Under the pieces are notes generated by a model. It saw nothing but the letters and a program-made list of their open reading frames with translations. It did not search any database and had not been told where the DNA came from. A stretch of DNA of 64,000 nt from Reticulitermes speratus. Lineage: Eukaryota; Arthropoda; Insecta; Blattodea; Rhinotermitidae. The DNA is taken from contig JAJKFL010000006.1 in assembly GCA_021186555.1 (NCBI GenBank), positions 6,296,215 through 6,360,214 of the forward strand, in the 5' to 3' direction. Below, in pieces: positions 12,890 through 24,234 of the stretch (position 1 is its first letter; the number at the start of each line of letters is the position of its first letter). The translations under genes were made by a program, and so were the position numbers.

Positions 12890-12990
12890 GATTGTGGTCT
12901 TCTGGGATGTGACACTGTGTGATCAAGTATTTTATATCCTGAAAATGAAGGTAGGAATTTCTTCTGGTACAGTGACACTCTTCTAACATA
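12890..12990. repeat. foldback-repeat copy (GGTCTTCTGGGATGTGACAC)
   Basis: The left end carries the family phrase TCTTCTGGGATGTGACAC. The middle has the CCTGAAAATGAAGG phrase typical of the family. Confidence 0.55.
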
Positions 12991-13107
12991 TTTCACCATA
13001 TCATGTCCCAGAACACCATAAACTGCATCATAATCCTGGACTGTGTAACCCTTCAATCTTGATATAGGATATCCCCATTTCTGCATCAGATCACAAATGT
13101 ATGTTTA

Positions 13108-13480
13108 TTTATCTATCAATCACACACAACAAGCTATTTTGTACACGTTATCCTGGCGACTAGTTTTGGCTCTAAGAACGAGCCATCATCAGGCCACTAA
13201 CAAGAACAATAAAAATAGAAAACTCTGTAGATCATAGGATGGAGATCTCCCCCTTTGCATCAAAAGATACATTGTAAATGTATGTAAAACAAGAACAGTT
13301 TTTTCATGAGGCCTAAACAAGGTATTAAAACTGAATAACCAGGTAGTAAATATTAAAATACCAAAGTTGTTAAAAAAACCAATACAAAAGTAATTTGAAA
13401 GCAAAGTGTCAGCTGTAAAGGTTTGCTTTTAAATTACTTTCTTCAAAGGACAAAAATGTCACTTACTCCTGAAATGACAT
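13108..13480 (-). mobile_element. element with hammerhead-ribozyme core (degraded)
   Basis: The ribozyme core is read on the - strand at 13152-13199. CTGATGA is at 13192-13186, and stem II is GGCTC/GAGCC. AAAA stands where GAAA is expected, followed by ACTAGTC with a GTC cleavage triplet. Flanking GGCC/GGCC can form stem I. The rest of the stretch up to about 13480 is A-rich and unclassified, so the element's ends are uncertain. Confidence 0.5.
13152..13199 (-). ncRNA. hammerhead ribozyme motif, one core base changed
   Basis: CUGAUGA box, 5-bp stem II, short stem III (AC..GU) and GUC are in the right order. The G of the GAAA box is replaced by A, which in this fold normally abolishes cleavage. 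Confidence 0.55.
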
Positions 13481-13689
13481 TGCTGCACGTGGGCACCCCT
13501 CAACTAAGGGCTGGGTCTCACTTCCCAATATCCATTGCAATGGCTCTGCAAACGGTCACATGCACTTTTCTTCAGCACCTTTGTATGTCCCTCATGTGAT
13601 GGAAATCTTTTGGACCGTCCAAGGGCCACTTTCTGCTGTCACATTCCTGTGCACTGTTCCCATTTGCCTGAACCAAGTTGTATATCAAG

Positions 13690-13857
13690 GTCTCCGTTCT
13701 TCTGGGATGTGACACCACGTCACTGGGTGATTGCTGCCCATGACTTGAGACAGTGTAGTGGTCTCGTCTTCAAAGGTCAAAATGTCCAGTCCATTGGACA
13801 TTTTGACCAGTCAGCCAGGGATGCGACAGTGCATCCCAGAAGAACGCAGACAGCAAA
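13690..13857. repeat. foldback repeat with internal hairpin
   Basis: The outer arms are TCTTCTGGGATGTGACACC (from about 13698) and CGACAGTGCATCCCAGAAGA (ending about 13845). Inside is a near-perfect hairpin, GGTCAAAATGTCCA / TGGACATTTTGACC, at about 13775-13810. Confidence 0.7.
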
Positions 13858-14487
13858 AGCCTAACAACTTAGACGTTCTTTCTCCTTGCCACGTTCCATA
13901 GACCTTACAACTTTACAGCGTAATTGACTGCGTTTGTATGCTACTTACTTTAACCTTGAAGATGGAGGCAAGACCTTTGTTAGGCATTGTAACCCAGAAT
14001 AACATCAGCAGAGTACCTCACCATTCTCTGTTTATTCTATACACATCACACAAATACTGTGTTTATTCATATCTTAGTTATGTGAATCGGAAATGATTAA
14101 CAAGAGAATGTAATGAAGATTGTCCTGACCCTCAGGTACTTACTGCATAGCGTATCTACTCGAATATAAGTTGACCTCCCCCCACTTCACAAACCTTAAT
14201 TTTCGGGAAAATAGCGATACAGAGCATGTTGAACTTTGTGTGTGATTATAAGGTGATATCCAACATTTCGTGTGATGAATTAGGGCAAAAATTATATTTA
14301 TTATTTATTTATATTTATAATTATATTTATATTAAGGTAAATATGAACAATTTCTCCCATAGGCAGAAGGTTCTGTGAGTGGAAAGGTCACTTCTGAGGG
14401 CTCCATTAACTCTGTGGAGTTCCATTTCCTTCTGTATTCGTTGTAGTGCTTTAATTATGACTCTGAGGATTTTTATTTCTATTTCAG

Positions 14488-14532
14488 TTAGAGAGACGCT
14501 ACATCACTGCCCCCAGCAATAACACGAAGAAT
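14488..14532 (+). CDS. candidate duplicated short exon, copy A
   Basis: A 45-base block between TTTATTTCTATTTCAG and GTAAGT. In frame it reads LERRYITAPSNNTKN. Its paralogue at 20274-20317 reads FERRYFTYPSANTT. The splice acceptor, polypyrimidine tract and donor are kept in both, and several differences are synonymous. This suggests either mutually exclusive exons or a duplicated exon of an unidentified + strand gene. I do not recognise the peptide. It could be chance or the remnant of a repeat. Confidence 0.35.
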
Positions 14533-15794
14533 GTAAGTTCTGGATTATATTGCTTATTGATCAATTTCTAATTGTCATATATATATATATACACTCACAT
14601 TACACACTTACAGAGTCACTCTGTAAGTGTGTAGTCCCATTATTTCACAAAATACCTAGGTATACCATATGTCAAAACTCAGTGTTATAGTTACAATATA
14701 TAAGAAGACAGGTCTATGAAGAATATTGTTTTCTGAGTGGCGGTGCTGTGTCATATTGTAGGAATTTACTGATAAGATGGAAGAACTTTCCCACATCTTC
14801 ATGATTGAGACAGCATGATCCTTCAAGCTTTGTAAAATTTCTATCATATGGCACAGTGTTACATCCTAGAAAACAGGATTGTTCAAATTGATGTTGAAGT
14901 CCATGCAATGTATTATTCCAAGTGTGATGTATGATATACCATGCACTGTCATCAGATCTTATACTATTAACTTGCCTTGATCAAGAAATTAATGATAATT
15001 TCTTTGTTCAAATGTTTGACCAGCTGATGACACAATATGTGACTAATATGACATCAGAACAGTCGTTTCTAGGAAATGATTAACGGAAGTGTTCATACAT
15101 GTAATCTCATTATCAGCAGAATCTCACTGTATCATTAAATATGTGTGTTTTACTTGGTAATTGTTATTTTAACTTTTTTCAGTATACTTTACAATTCGTC
15201 CCACTTGGGCAGGTCCTATACGGCCGCACCCCATATACATGGTGGTGGGGCTGATTCCATTCATCACTGCAGCAAAAGTGCATCTAAACCTTGCACAGTG
15301 CATGTCATTAACTTCTGCTGAATAAATGACCTGATTCTGTAAAGCAATTTCTTTACATTTCTTTCTTTCCCCAATTCAATACAAACACCAGAATCTGTTC
15401 CTTAATCCTGTGAATTTTAGTGTAGTTTACAGAGAACATTCTACAGTGAGAGTTTTATTGCATAGCTTATTCGTGATCAGCAGTGACACTTGGTGGTGAG
15501 AGTTTAAACTACGGTCTTGTGAGATGTGATGGAGGCAGCAGCTTCCTGCGAAATATCAGCATGTTTCTACAAAACTATGCCATGTGATATCTCACAACAC
15601 AATACTCTTCATAGTTTCTACCATGAGATCCTGAAAACTCGTTTGTTAACAGTGTTGAAGACTGCAAGATGAATTCTTTAAGAAAGATGAAACATTGTTA
15701 CGTTTTTGTTTATACCCGTTGTTGTTGTTCGTGTTGTAGTGATGTGAATTACATTGAGTTGGCTCGTGATTAGCTGAAGTAACCAGTTGTACCA

Positions 15795-16113
15795 GGGGGC
15801 GCGTGGTTGCGTAGTTGGTTGAGGCACTACGCTACAAACTGGAACGTCGCGGGTTCGATTCCCGATGGTGTCATTGGAATTAATTCCTTGACATAATCGT
15901 TTCGGCCGCAATATGGCCCTGGGGTCGACTCAGCCTCTAACAGAAATGAGTACCAGGAATATTTCCTGGGGGGTAAAGGCGGCCGGTGCGTAGGGCTGAC
16001 AACCTTATGACCTTCATGTGCCGATTGTCTAGAAATCTGGGAGCCTCAACCTCCTGGACCCCTCAGGACCTGCCTAGGCCTGTAATGGGGTTGCTAAAAA
16101 AAAAGAAAAAACC
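15795..16113 (+). mobile_element. tRNA-derived SINE, family II
   Basis: Head GGGGCGCGTGGTTGCGTAGT, B box GGGTTCGATTCCC, shared core GGGGGTAAAGGCGGCCGG, and an A-rich 3' end. The flanking duplication CCAGTTGTACCAG is perfect (15782-15794, 16114-16126). It was inserted into copy A a few bases from where a family I SINE later entered copy B. Confidence 0.93.
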
Positions 16114-16411
16114 CCAGTTGTACCAGAGTTTTGAGAACTGTCCCAGATTCATTTGTAAGGGTTTTGAAATAAAAATTTGACAATGTGGATTGTGAAGTAC
16201 TGTGATAAGGTACTTTTTTGGTACAGCATAGTTATTAATAGACTGGTATACAGGCGACGTATAGCTACATGTTTCGGCTCTTGTGAGACATCTTGAAGTT
16301 AATCAAGGTTAATATACAACACATAATTCTTTTCATAGTGTATATACAATATTATTATTAAAATATTGTGATTCAGAGTACTGGTTTCCACTCATGCTTT
16401 ACTGTATAGAT

Positions 16412-16848
16412 CATTGCTTCCCAAACCTGGGTAAATTACCCAGAATTGGGTAAAAGTGGTTTTTCTTTGGGTAATGACACACCTCAGAATACACATTAAA
16501 ATTTACCATAAAAGTGTAGAAGAAGAAGTACTCTGAAGAAAGTGATCAGTCAGTGTGCACCGATACTCTAATACAGTCTAACTGTGGCATTATACTGACT
16601 GGCTGGGACCTGGCTGATGAAATATGCATGGTGAGTAATTACTGAATTGTTTGTGGCTGCTAAAATGTTTAGAGATGTTTAAAATAAAGACATTGCATCA
16701 AACATATTGTTTGCTTACTATTTTTTACTGATCTCTCTTCACTTGTCAAATATGTTTTCTGTGCAGTTAGTGTTTTACCCACATTGGGTAAAAAGGACTT
16801 TCTGATAAGCAGTTTTGGGTAATGAAGGAAAAAGTTTGGGAAACTGTG
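16412..16848. mobile_element. hAT-type MITE
   Basis: The ends are CATTGCTTCCCAAACCTGGG and the inverted match GTTTGGGAAACTGTG. A perfect 8-base duplication GTATAGAT lies on both sides (16404-16411, 16849-16856). The 437-bp interior has repeated TGGGTAA phrases and no coding sequence. It is absent from copy B, and related to the larger element at 29751. Confidence 0.9.
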
Positions 16849-17124
16849 GTATAGATGGTAAAAGGTACATTATCACAGTATTGCAGAGTTTAATCAACAC
16901 AGAAGGATGCAACAACTAAAGTATTATGATGTAGAGAAAAATAATCTTGAGTTTTAAGCGTTTGACTTAACAGTTATTATCAGTAAAAGATAGATAAAAT
17001 ATATATCCCATTTTATTATGTATCAGGCATACAGAGATATTTCAAATACATATATAAATTTCACTGAGCTCTATGTTTGATGTCGCAAATACAATGTTTT
17101 GTGAGATTAACTAACTGCATAGAG

Positions 17125-17268
17125 CAGAGCCCTTCTTGAGAAGCTAATAGTTGCTCAGCTAGTCAAGATATTCCCCGAATTTTATGGTACCAGAAGTTCA
17201 TTACTGTGTTTAAAAGAGCCGGCCACGTGTCCCTGTCCTGAGCCAAATCAATCCAGTCCACACGATAT
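17125..17268 (-). mobile_element. LINE 3' end fragment
   Basis: The reverse strand encodes VDWIDLAQDRDTWPALLNTV and MNFWYHK before a stop near 17163. This is the C-terminus of a common arthropod endonuclease/reverse-transcriptase element. It is 5' truncated. Related 3' ends recur at 23095, 32945, 33120, 40785, 44930, 45845, 48115, 53140 and 57535. Confidence 0.75.
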
Positions 17269-17334
17269 TTTTTTGTGAGATGCTGCACAGTAAGTTTTGC
17301 TGGTTGGCCTTGCCAATGGACGGACTGTGTCCTA

Positions 17335-17945
17335 TGTGACAGAAACTTTTTAAATGTTGAAAGTAGCTTTTGGAGAGCAGATAGTGTGAAGCACATAAGT
17401 TTCAGAGTGGTTTTACAAGTTCAGAAGCAGTGTGACCTTTGTTGGAGATGCCAAAAGCTCTGTACATCCGTCAATATGCAAAACATGAAACTCTGGGTCA
17501 AGTGAAGGAACTTGTCCTTCGAGCCAGAAGAATCACTGTCCGTGAAGTTGCGTACAAGCTTGGAATTTCATTTGAGTCAGATTGGAACATTTTGTAAGAC
17601 AATCTGAACATGGATCAGATGACCATGAAATTCGTGCCCCAACTGCTGAATGAGGAGCAGAAGGAGAATCACATCAATGCATGCCATGTTAATGTTACGT
17701 TGTGTTCACCATGCATGCCATGTTATTCCACATCCTCCCTACTGAGGGACGTCTTTCTCTTCTCAAGACAGATGACAGCATTAAAGCAAACGAGTTTTAA
17801 TGATATCACCATGATCCAGACAGAATTAGGGGATGCACTTGCCAAGTTTCAAACAGTGCACTGGTGGCATGATCACTGGACTCACTGTATAAAGTCCCAA
17901 GGAGACTGCTTTGATGACAACAGCATTGATCAGAAGGTAAGTGTT
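17335..17945 (+). pseudogene. mariner transposase with core deleted, copy B1
   Basis: The better-preserved copy. VKELVLRARRITVREVAYKL is the helix-turn-helix region and MKFVPQLLNEEQKENHINAC is the linker. It then jumps to DVFLFSRQMTALKQTSFNDI and FQTVHWWHDHWTHCIKSQGD, the C-terminus. The central DDD catalytic domain is missing, as in a non-autonomous derivative. The open frame 17610-17960 covers the linker and the C-terminus. Confidence 0.85.
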
Positions 17946-18629
17946 GTTGGGGAGAAATAAATGCAGTTTGGAAACTATTTTATAAGTCTTTGTGAAAGCA
18001 ATGAACTTGTGAATAACTACAGATTCCACAAATAACAGAATAAATAGAAAGATACACACCAAATAGCAAAGAACATGTGATAGAAAGAGCTGTGACAGGA
18101 TTCCTTCAGCCCTGTCAGAAGTTTTCTCAAACTTGTGAGATTTAAGGTTCTTGCAGCGATGTTGAAATAGATTTAAGGCATCTGGGATGTGATGCTGTGT
18201 CATTGGGTGAGTAGTTCTCAACATTTAAAAGTATTATAGTGCCTTCAAGACACACGGAACTATTTGTGCCATAACACAGAGTCACTCCCCAGGACATGAA
18301 TCTTCTTTTCAAAGTTTTTATTTCTTTTTCTCTTCGGTTGGTATTTTGAGATAAAAATGTGAACACATGAAGGAAAGGAAAAAAGTATGGAGACCCTGTC
18401 AAACAATTAGCATTCTGCTTTGTAATATCCATAACAGGTCTCCATAGGCCTTATGCTCAAAATGAGGAAGTAACTTTGTGATAAGTAAGTACTAAAAATT
18501 CATGTCCACTTGGACAAGTGTCATATTCTTTCACTACTGATACTGTTAAGCAGGAGTTAAAGTGTGGCTTTCTGCATCCATAAAGCTTGACTCGATACAA
18601 TTCAATTATGCCTGGATAACGTATTTATT

Positions 18630-19600
18630 AGGAACTTGCTATTGAGAAATGCTTCCGTGTGAAGGTTGGTTACAAGCTTGGAATTATTTGGTCAAGTGTA
18701 ACATCTTGAGACAATTGATACCTTGATCGTATGACCATGATTTCGTGCCCATGCTGATGAGGAGCAGAAGTACTATAATCTATCAATGAGTCATGTTAAA
18801 AGTTGCTGGTAACCCAGTTGACAGTTCATAAACATATCCTTCCTGTTAGGGATCGTCTTTCTTTCAACAGAAGGCAGCATATAACGGTAAGATGTTTTAT
18901 GATATAACCATGTAAAATTTAGTATGTGTGACTTGCAGTTTCAACAGGCATTAGTGACATGATCACTGACATAACTTATAAATTACCAATGAAACTCTTT
19001 GATGCAAAGCATTGATCAAATTGGTTAAGGTCATTATTACATTAAAGCTTTGATAAAACTATTTATTAAGTATTTGGAACAGCAATTAACTTATAAATAC
19101 TACAATTCAAAATATGAATAAAATTAAATACAGTACAGAGAGCAAATTCTGTGATTAAATGCTGTGACAGCTATCCTTCAAGCCCTAGTCAGAAGTTTTC
19201 CAAATTGTGAGAATTTACGTTTCTGTAGCGAGTTGAAATATTAAAGCATCTTGATTGATACTTAAGTTAATGTTACTTCTCAACATTTAATAATGTATTA
19301 TTCTGGGTACTTCCGCACACGAACTTTGCCATGAAACAGAGTCATAAGGGGACATGAATTTCTTCAAAATTAATTCTTTCGTTAGTGGTATTTGAGAAAA
19401 TTGTGAAACATGAAAAAGGGGCATTGTATTGCACAACCTATTAAACATTACATTCTGCTTTGTAATCATAACAGTCCCAAGCATTTGCTAAAATGAGGAA
19501 GAAACTTTGTGATAATAGATACTAAAAACAATGTCCACTTGGAAAAGCATATCATTCGTACGATATTAAAGGAGTTAATACTGTGGTTTCCAACGTCTTC
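18630..19600 (+). repeat. extra copy of mariner segment (B2), indel-rich
   Basis: It aligns with 17510-18560 (TTACAAGCTTGGAATT, CATGCTGATGAGGAGCAGAA, CATTCTGCTTTGTAAT, ATGTCCACTTGGA landmarks). Compared with that copy it has very many 1-4 base deletions, which is unusual beside its well-matched neighbours. Confidence 0.75.
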
Positions 19601-20273
19601 AGACAATGATAATAACAAATTCCATTTTATGCCTAAAATACTTTTAAAATGCGCTAGTATTTTTTATGCTTCTGTGTGTTTTGTGTGTAGAATGATTATT
19701 ATTAAAGGATTTACATCGAAGAAATTTGATTCCTTTATTGTTTAACTGTATTTACTCAGGTGTTTGGTAATATGTACCTGATAAATTTTATATAGGTTTG
19801 TGGTTAGGCTATTTGTAGACCGTTTGTTAGTTAACAATGTATATTTCGTTGTTTTGGTTTGTTGTGTTGTTGACACAACACATCTGTTTACTCTAAGAAG
19901 TCATTTAAGTTTACGATTGTGAATAAAATTATGAAAATACGATAGATGACAGACAGTAATCATTTAGGATAGGATTACAATGCTAGATTTATGTGCATTT
20001 TTTATGAAGTGGGAGAATGAAATGATGCATGTGAAGTTTCTGATGGTGTTGGATATTAAGACTGCTATGTAATCAAGTGTTTATGTGTGACAGTGAAGGT
20101 AGGAAGTTCATCTAAAAAGTGATCCCTGCTAATATATTTCACATTTATCACTTTCACAGCATCATGTCCGGAAGACCTGAATCCTGGCAACACTGCTATG
20201 GATTTCCATTTCTTTCTTCTTCTGTATTGTATATAGATTGAATCAAATCTGAAGATTTTTATTTTCTTTTCAG

Positions 20274-20317
20274 TTTGAGAGACGCTACTTCACTTACCCC
20301 AGTGCAAATACAACTGT
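20274..20317 (+). CDS. candidate duplicated short exon, copy B
   Basis: The acceptor ATTTTCTTTTCAG ends at 20273 and the donor GTAAGT is at 20318. Frame 1 reads FERRYFTYPSANTT, paralogous to 14488-14532. With the GTAAGT donor it is 44 bases. An upstream GTGTAA at 20316 would make it 42 and keep it a multiple of three like its partner. The owning gene is not identified. Confidence 0.35.
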
Positions 20318-20653
20318 GTAAGTTTTGTATTATATTGCCTTTTTATTTATATCTAACCATCATATACATAAACAGACCTAAATACCGTATTTCCTGCCTG
20401 TTAGACACTAAGGGATAAGACACGCGCTAGGCCAATTACGCAGGTGTGTTTTGCAGATTTTAATAAATTTACGTCCAGGTGGTTCAGATGCAGGGTGATT
20501 TTGGATAAATTTACTTTAATATTTGTAAGGTCACGAATATGGTGTGTAGCATACATCAGTCTGATGTTAATCGACATATATAATAAATATACATTGTATT
20601 CTAAACTATGATGCTGTGTAGTCTTGTGGGAATTTACTGATGTTTTTGGAGGA

Positions 20654-21354
20654 GTATGAGTATGGGTCAGGCCCTTGCGGTCCCGATGCACGTAGGCCCT
20701 TGACAGGCCCTTTGTGCCCCTTAACTGAAGTCCAAGTCAAAAGAGCCCTGTCCTTGTAATAAAGGTCCAGATCGCCCCCAGACTTAGTTCTCTGACATCC
20801 TTGCAGTCCAAACAAGAAGGAACCCAGATACGTGTGTCCGTATGTCGCCAGGGCTTCACACTCGCACAAGACATCAGCTGAGGTCTCCTCCTGTGCCCCG
20901 CATTTCCTACACAACGGACTGTCGCTCAGTCCCACAATGTGAAGGTGTCTTCTCAAGGTGTTATGTCCAGTAAGAAGGCCAATAACCACCCTGGATTGCG
21001 TCCCATTAAAGGACAGCAGCCTGGTCCTAATGGCAATACGAGGTCCGAGATCAACTCTCGAGCCTGTCTCTGAGTGTCAGCAAGTCCCTGCACAGTGTCA
21101 TGTGCTGTTTATCCAAACAGCACTGAATTTTCTTCTTTATACTCTGCCTCGAGACTCCCAGGGCCAGCTCCGATCCAACAAAATGGTGAACGGAACCCCG
21201 CCTTGCGAGCTGATCGGCAATTTCATTTTCCAGTATTCCAGAATGTCCAGGGACCCAAAAGAGTCCCACAGAGTGATAGGTGGAGATATCGTTCAACGTC
21301 CTTTGGCACTGCCTTACTAGTGGGGACGTTATTTTAGCAGCCTGTAAAGCTTTC
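20654..21354 (-). mobile_element. LINE 3' fragment with RNase H domain
   Basis: The reverse strand encodes SVGLFWVPGHSGILENEIAD followed by QLARRGS, the end of an RNase H domain. Then comes VIGLLTGHNTLRRHLHIVGL and a zinc-knuckle-like CRKCGAQEETSADVLCECE. This order (RNase H, then a Cys-rich tail) fits non-LTR clades that carry RNase H. The coding part is split by one frameshift near 21000-21050. The duplication TTTTTGGAGGA flanks it (20643-20653, 21355-21365). Copy A has the empty site, so the insertion postdates the duplication. Confidence 0.88.
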
Positions 21355-22514
21355 TTTTTGGAGGAACTTCCTTCATGTTTGAAGATGAAGGCAGCATGTT
21401 CCTCCAAGCATTGTAAAACTTCTATCAATGACACAGTGTTACATCCCTGAAGACAGTTTTGTTCAAATTGAGGTTGTTTTCACTAGATGTAATTTGCATT
21501 CTTGCACTGATCCTTGCACCAAACTGCAGTGTTTTATTAATGATGTATTATTTTTCATTCCCCTTTAACATGAGACGATGTAAAAAGTCCATGCAGTGTA
21601 TGATTCCAAGTGTGGTGTATGATATACCATGCACCATCATCAGGATCTTATACTATTAACTTGCCTTGATCAAGAAATTAATGATAATTTCTTTGTTGAA
21701 ATGTTTGACCAGCTGATGACACAATACGTGACTAATATGATATCAGAACAGTCGTTTCTAGGTAATAATTAATGGTTGTGTTCATACATGTGAATCTCAT
21801 TACCAGCAGAATCTCACTGTATCATTAAATACATGTGTTTTACTTAGTAATTATTATTTTGAATTTTTTCAGTATACTTTACAATGGGTCCGACTTGGGC
21901 AAGCCCTATACAGCGACACCCCTTACGTGTTGGGCTGACTGCATTCATCAGTTTAGCATAAGTGCTGCTACACCTTGCCTAATTAATGTTGTTCTGCAGT
22001 AACTAATGGTATAAAATGTTAACTTCTGGTGAATAAATGACCTGATTTTGTAAAACACTTTTTTTTTTGCATTTCTTTATTTTCCCAAATCAATACAAAC
22101 ACCAGAATCTGTGCCTTATTCCTGTGAAGTTTAGTGTAGTTTACAGAGAACATTGTACAGTGAGATTTTTATTTTGCTGCTAGTTCGTGCAAGCAGTGAC
22201 ACACGGTGGTAAGAATTGAAATTACGGTCTAGTGAGATGTGATGGAGGCAGCAGCTTCCTGCAATATATCAGCATGTTTCTACAAAACTATGCCACGTGA
22301 TTTCTCACAACACAATACTCTTCATAGTTTCTACCATGAGATCCTGAAAACTTTTATGTTAACAGTGTTGAAGACTGTAAGAAAAATTCTTTGAGAAAAA
22401 TGAAACATCTCTATATTCAATTTATACCTGTTGTTGGTGTTGGTATTGTGCTGATGTGAATTGCATTGAGTTGGCTCATGATTAGCTGAAGTAACCAGTT
22501 GTACCAGAATTTTG

Positions 22515-22811
22515 GCTGGGATAGCGTAGTCAGTATAGCAGCTCACTATGTGTGGAACAGTCCAGTGTTTGAACCCTTGTAGGGGCAAGAGGTTTTGTCT
22601 TCTCCATTCCAGTCCAGCCTGGCCCTAGGGCCTACCTCACCTCCTCTGCAATGGGTACTGGGGCTGTTTTACAGGGTGAAACAGCCAGAGCATGACGTTG
22701 ACCACCCACCCGCATCTAGCCCCGAAGTTATGAATGTGTAGAGCTATACTTCTACTCCCCCCAATTATACTTCTATTGGCATGTTATGGAGCAAAATTTA
22801 CCTTTTACTTC
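22515..22811 (+). mobile_element. tRNA-derived SINE, family I (diverged)
   Basis: Head GGCTGGGATAGCGTAGTCAG, diverged B box, core and a TTTACC-type tail. The duplication TACCAGAATTTTG flanks it (22502-22514, 22813-22825). It is the copy B counterpart, by position, of the family II SINE at 15795 in copy A. Confidence 0.9.
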
Positions 22812-23094
22812 TTACCAGAATTTTGAAAACTGTCACAAATTCATTTGTAAGGTTTTTTGAATAGGAACTTTACAATGCAGAGGAATATAGTGTTGATTTT
22901 AAGTCTTAAAAAGTACCAGCTTGACCTAACAATTATTTTTAACAAAAGGCTCTTAATAAACACATATAATACTGTATATACCCCATTTCTTTAAATGTCA
23001 GGCATATACACATATTTCAAATACATATCATATATATTAGTGAGTTCTATACTGCGATGTTATGAACACAATTTTTTGTGAAATGCAAGAACTA

Positions 23095-23240
23095 CATGGA
23101 GCAGTCTTTCTCAAAAAGTTAATAGTTCCTGAGCTAGTTAAGAAATTCCCCACATTTTGTAGAACCTGAAGGTTCACTACAATGTTCACAAGAGCCCTCC
23201 TCTTGTCGACATCCTGACCCAGATCAATCCAGCCCACACC
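23095..23240 (-). mobile_element. LINE 3' end fragment
   Basis: The reverse strand reads GVGWIDLGQDVDKRRALVNI and VVNLQVLQNVGNF, the same C-terminus as at 17125, which is its paralogue in the duplication. Confidence 0.7.
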
Positions 23241-23747
23241 CTCATTTTTCTGAATGCTTGTAGTAAGTACTTTTGGCTGTCATTTCTGTGTTCTCTGTCG
23301 TGTTACAAATTTAAGCGTTGTTAATTTAGATGATAGTCTTAAAAAACCTTGTCTGGACAATGTATTGCATGATTAAGAACCAAAACAAATTGACCTGTAT
23401 GAATGTTATCTTAATTGCAAATTTAAATCAAAACATGTTCCATACTTTTGGAGATAAAATACCTCTATTGACAAACACAATCTCCTCGTATTGCATACGT
23501 CTCATTTAATTTGTGCATACAGTGCATAAATTTGACCCCTGTTATTGCCTATTTCAGGTTATTTGGACACCTTTCCTGCCACCCAAACACCATCATAGTC
23601 TATGCATGGAAGAAGTTACTGCCCTTTGAATTACAGAAGATGAAGGGTGGTGAAGGGTGGGGAAACAGCATATCGTATTGTTGTTCCGCTGGCACGTGCA
23701 ATAGCGTAAACTTTATCGCCTTTTATTCAACACTCCGTCCCCTACAC

Positions 23748-24226
23748 CAGTGGTATTCAACCTTTTTTATTTGTGTACCCTCAGATATAATTTCTCTTCA
23801 ACTTTGTACCCCCAAAGTTGTTGGTGCATAATTCAAGTTATACATAGTCTATAATCTACATCTAAAATAAGTTAAAAAATTACATCAAAAATAATGTATT
23901 AAATAATAAGTTTTAAACGAGAAAATATATTATTGCCTATCATATTAAAAAGGAACAAAGATATTTTAGCAAAGCAAAATTATATGCACTGTGTGGAATA
24001 TAATGAAACTAGCCGCCCAGAGAAGAATCGCATAGAGAGACAGAGTGAGAATGACGCACCAAATCGCATGCCCTTACGTTCGGGTCTCTTGTGGCTAACC
24101 CTAAATCTGGCCCTGATTATTCAGTGTTATCATGAAATAATATATTTATTTTTTTAAATTTTACGTACCCCCTAAGATGTCTTCGCGTACCCCGGGGGTA
24201 CGCGTACCCCAGGTTGAATATCACTG
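23748..24226. mobile_element. hAT-type MITE
   Basis: Inverted ends CAGTGGTATTCAACC / GGTTGAATATCACTG with a perfect 8-base duplication CCCTACAC (23740-23747, 24227-24234). Length 479 bp. Repeated GTACCCC phrases lie near both ends. Non-coding. Confidence 0.93.
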
Positions 24227-24234
24227 CCCTACAC

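Larger units (their letters stand above)
10270..17300. repeat. tandem duplication, copy A
   Basis: The order of landmarks is repeated in copy B: mariner relic, (AAAC)AATTAGCATTCTGCTTT block, CATTTAGGATAGGATTACAATG block, exon-like block, CCAGCTGATGACACAATA block, GAGATGTGATGGAGGCAGCA block, and a LINE tail. Landmark pairs are 11264/18403, 12793/19957, 14488/20274, 15022/21709, 15518/22227 and 17125/23095. Copy A carries its own SINEs (11501, 15795) and a hAT MITE (16412). Confidence 0.85.
17335..23270. repeat. tandem duplication, copy B (with internal re-duplication)
   Basis: It matches copy A landmark by landmark, with an extra copy of the mariner-containing part (17510-18560 repeated at 18630-19600). 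Copy B has a LINE at 20654 and a family I SINE at 22515 that copy A lacks. Confidence 0.82.

Noticed and set aside
15018-15050. CTGATGACACAATATGTG resembling a hammerhead (also in copy B near 21710)
   Set aside because: Stem II pairs, but ACTAA follows instead of GAAA and there is no stem I partner.
21630-21660. CATCATCAG plus hairpin on the - strand resembling a hammerhead
   Set aside because: The GAAA box is missing after the stem.
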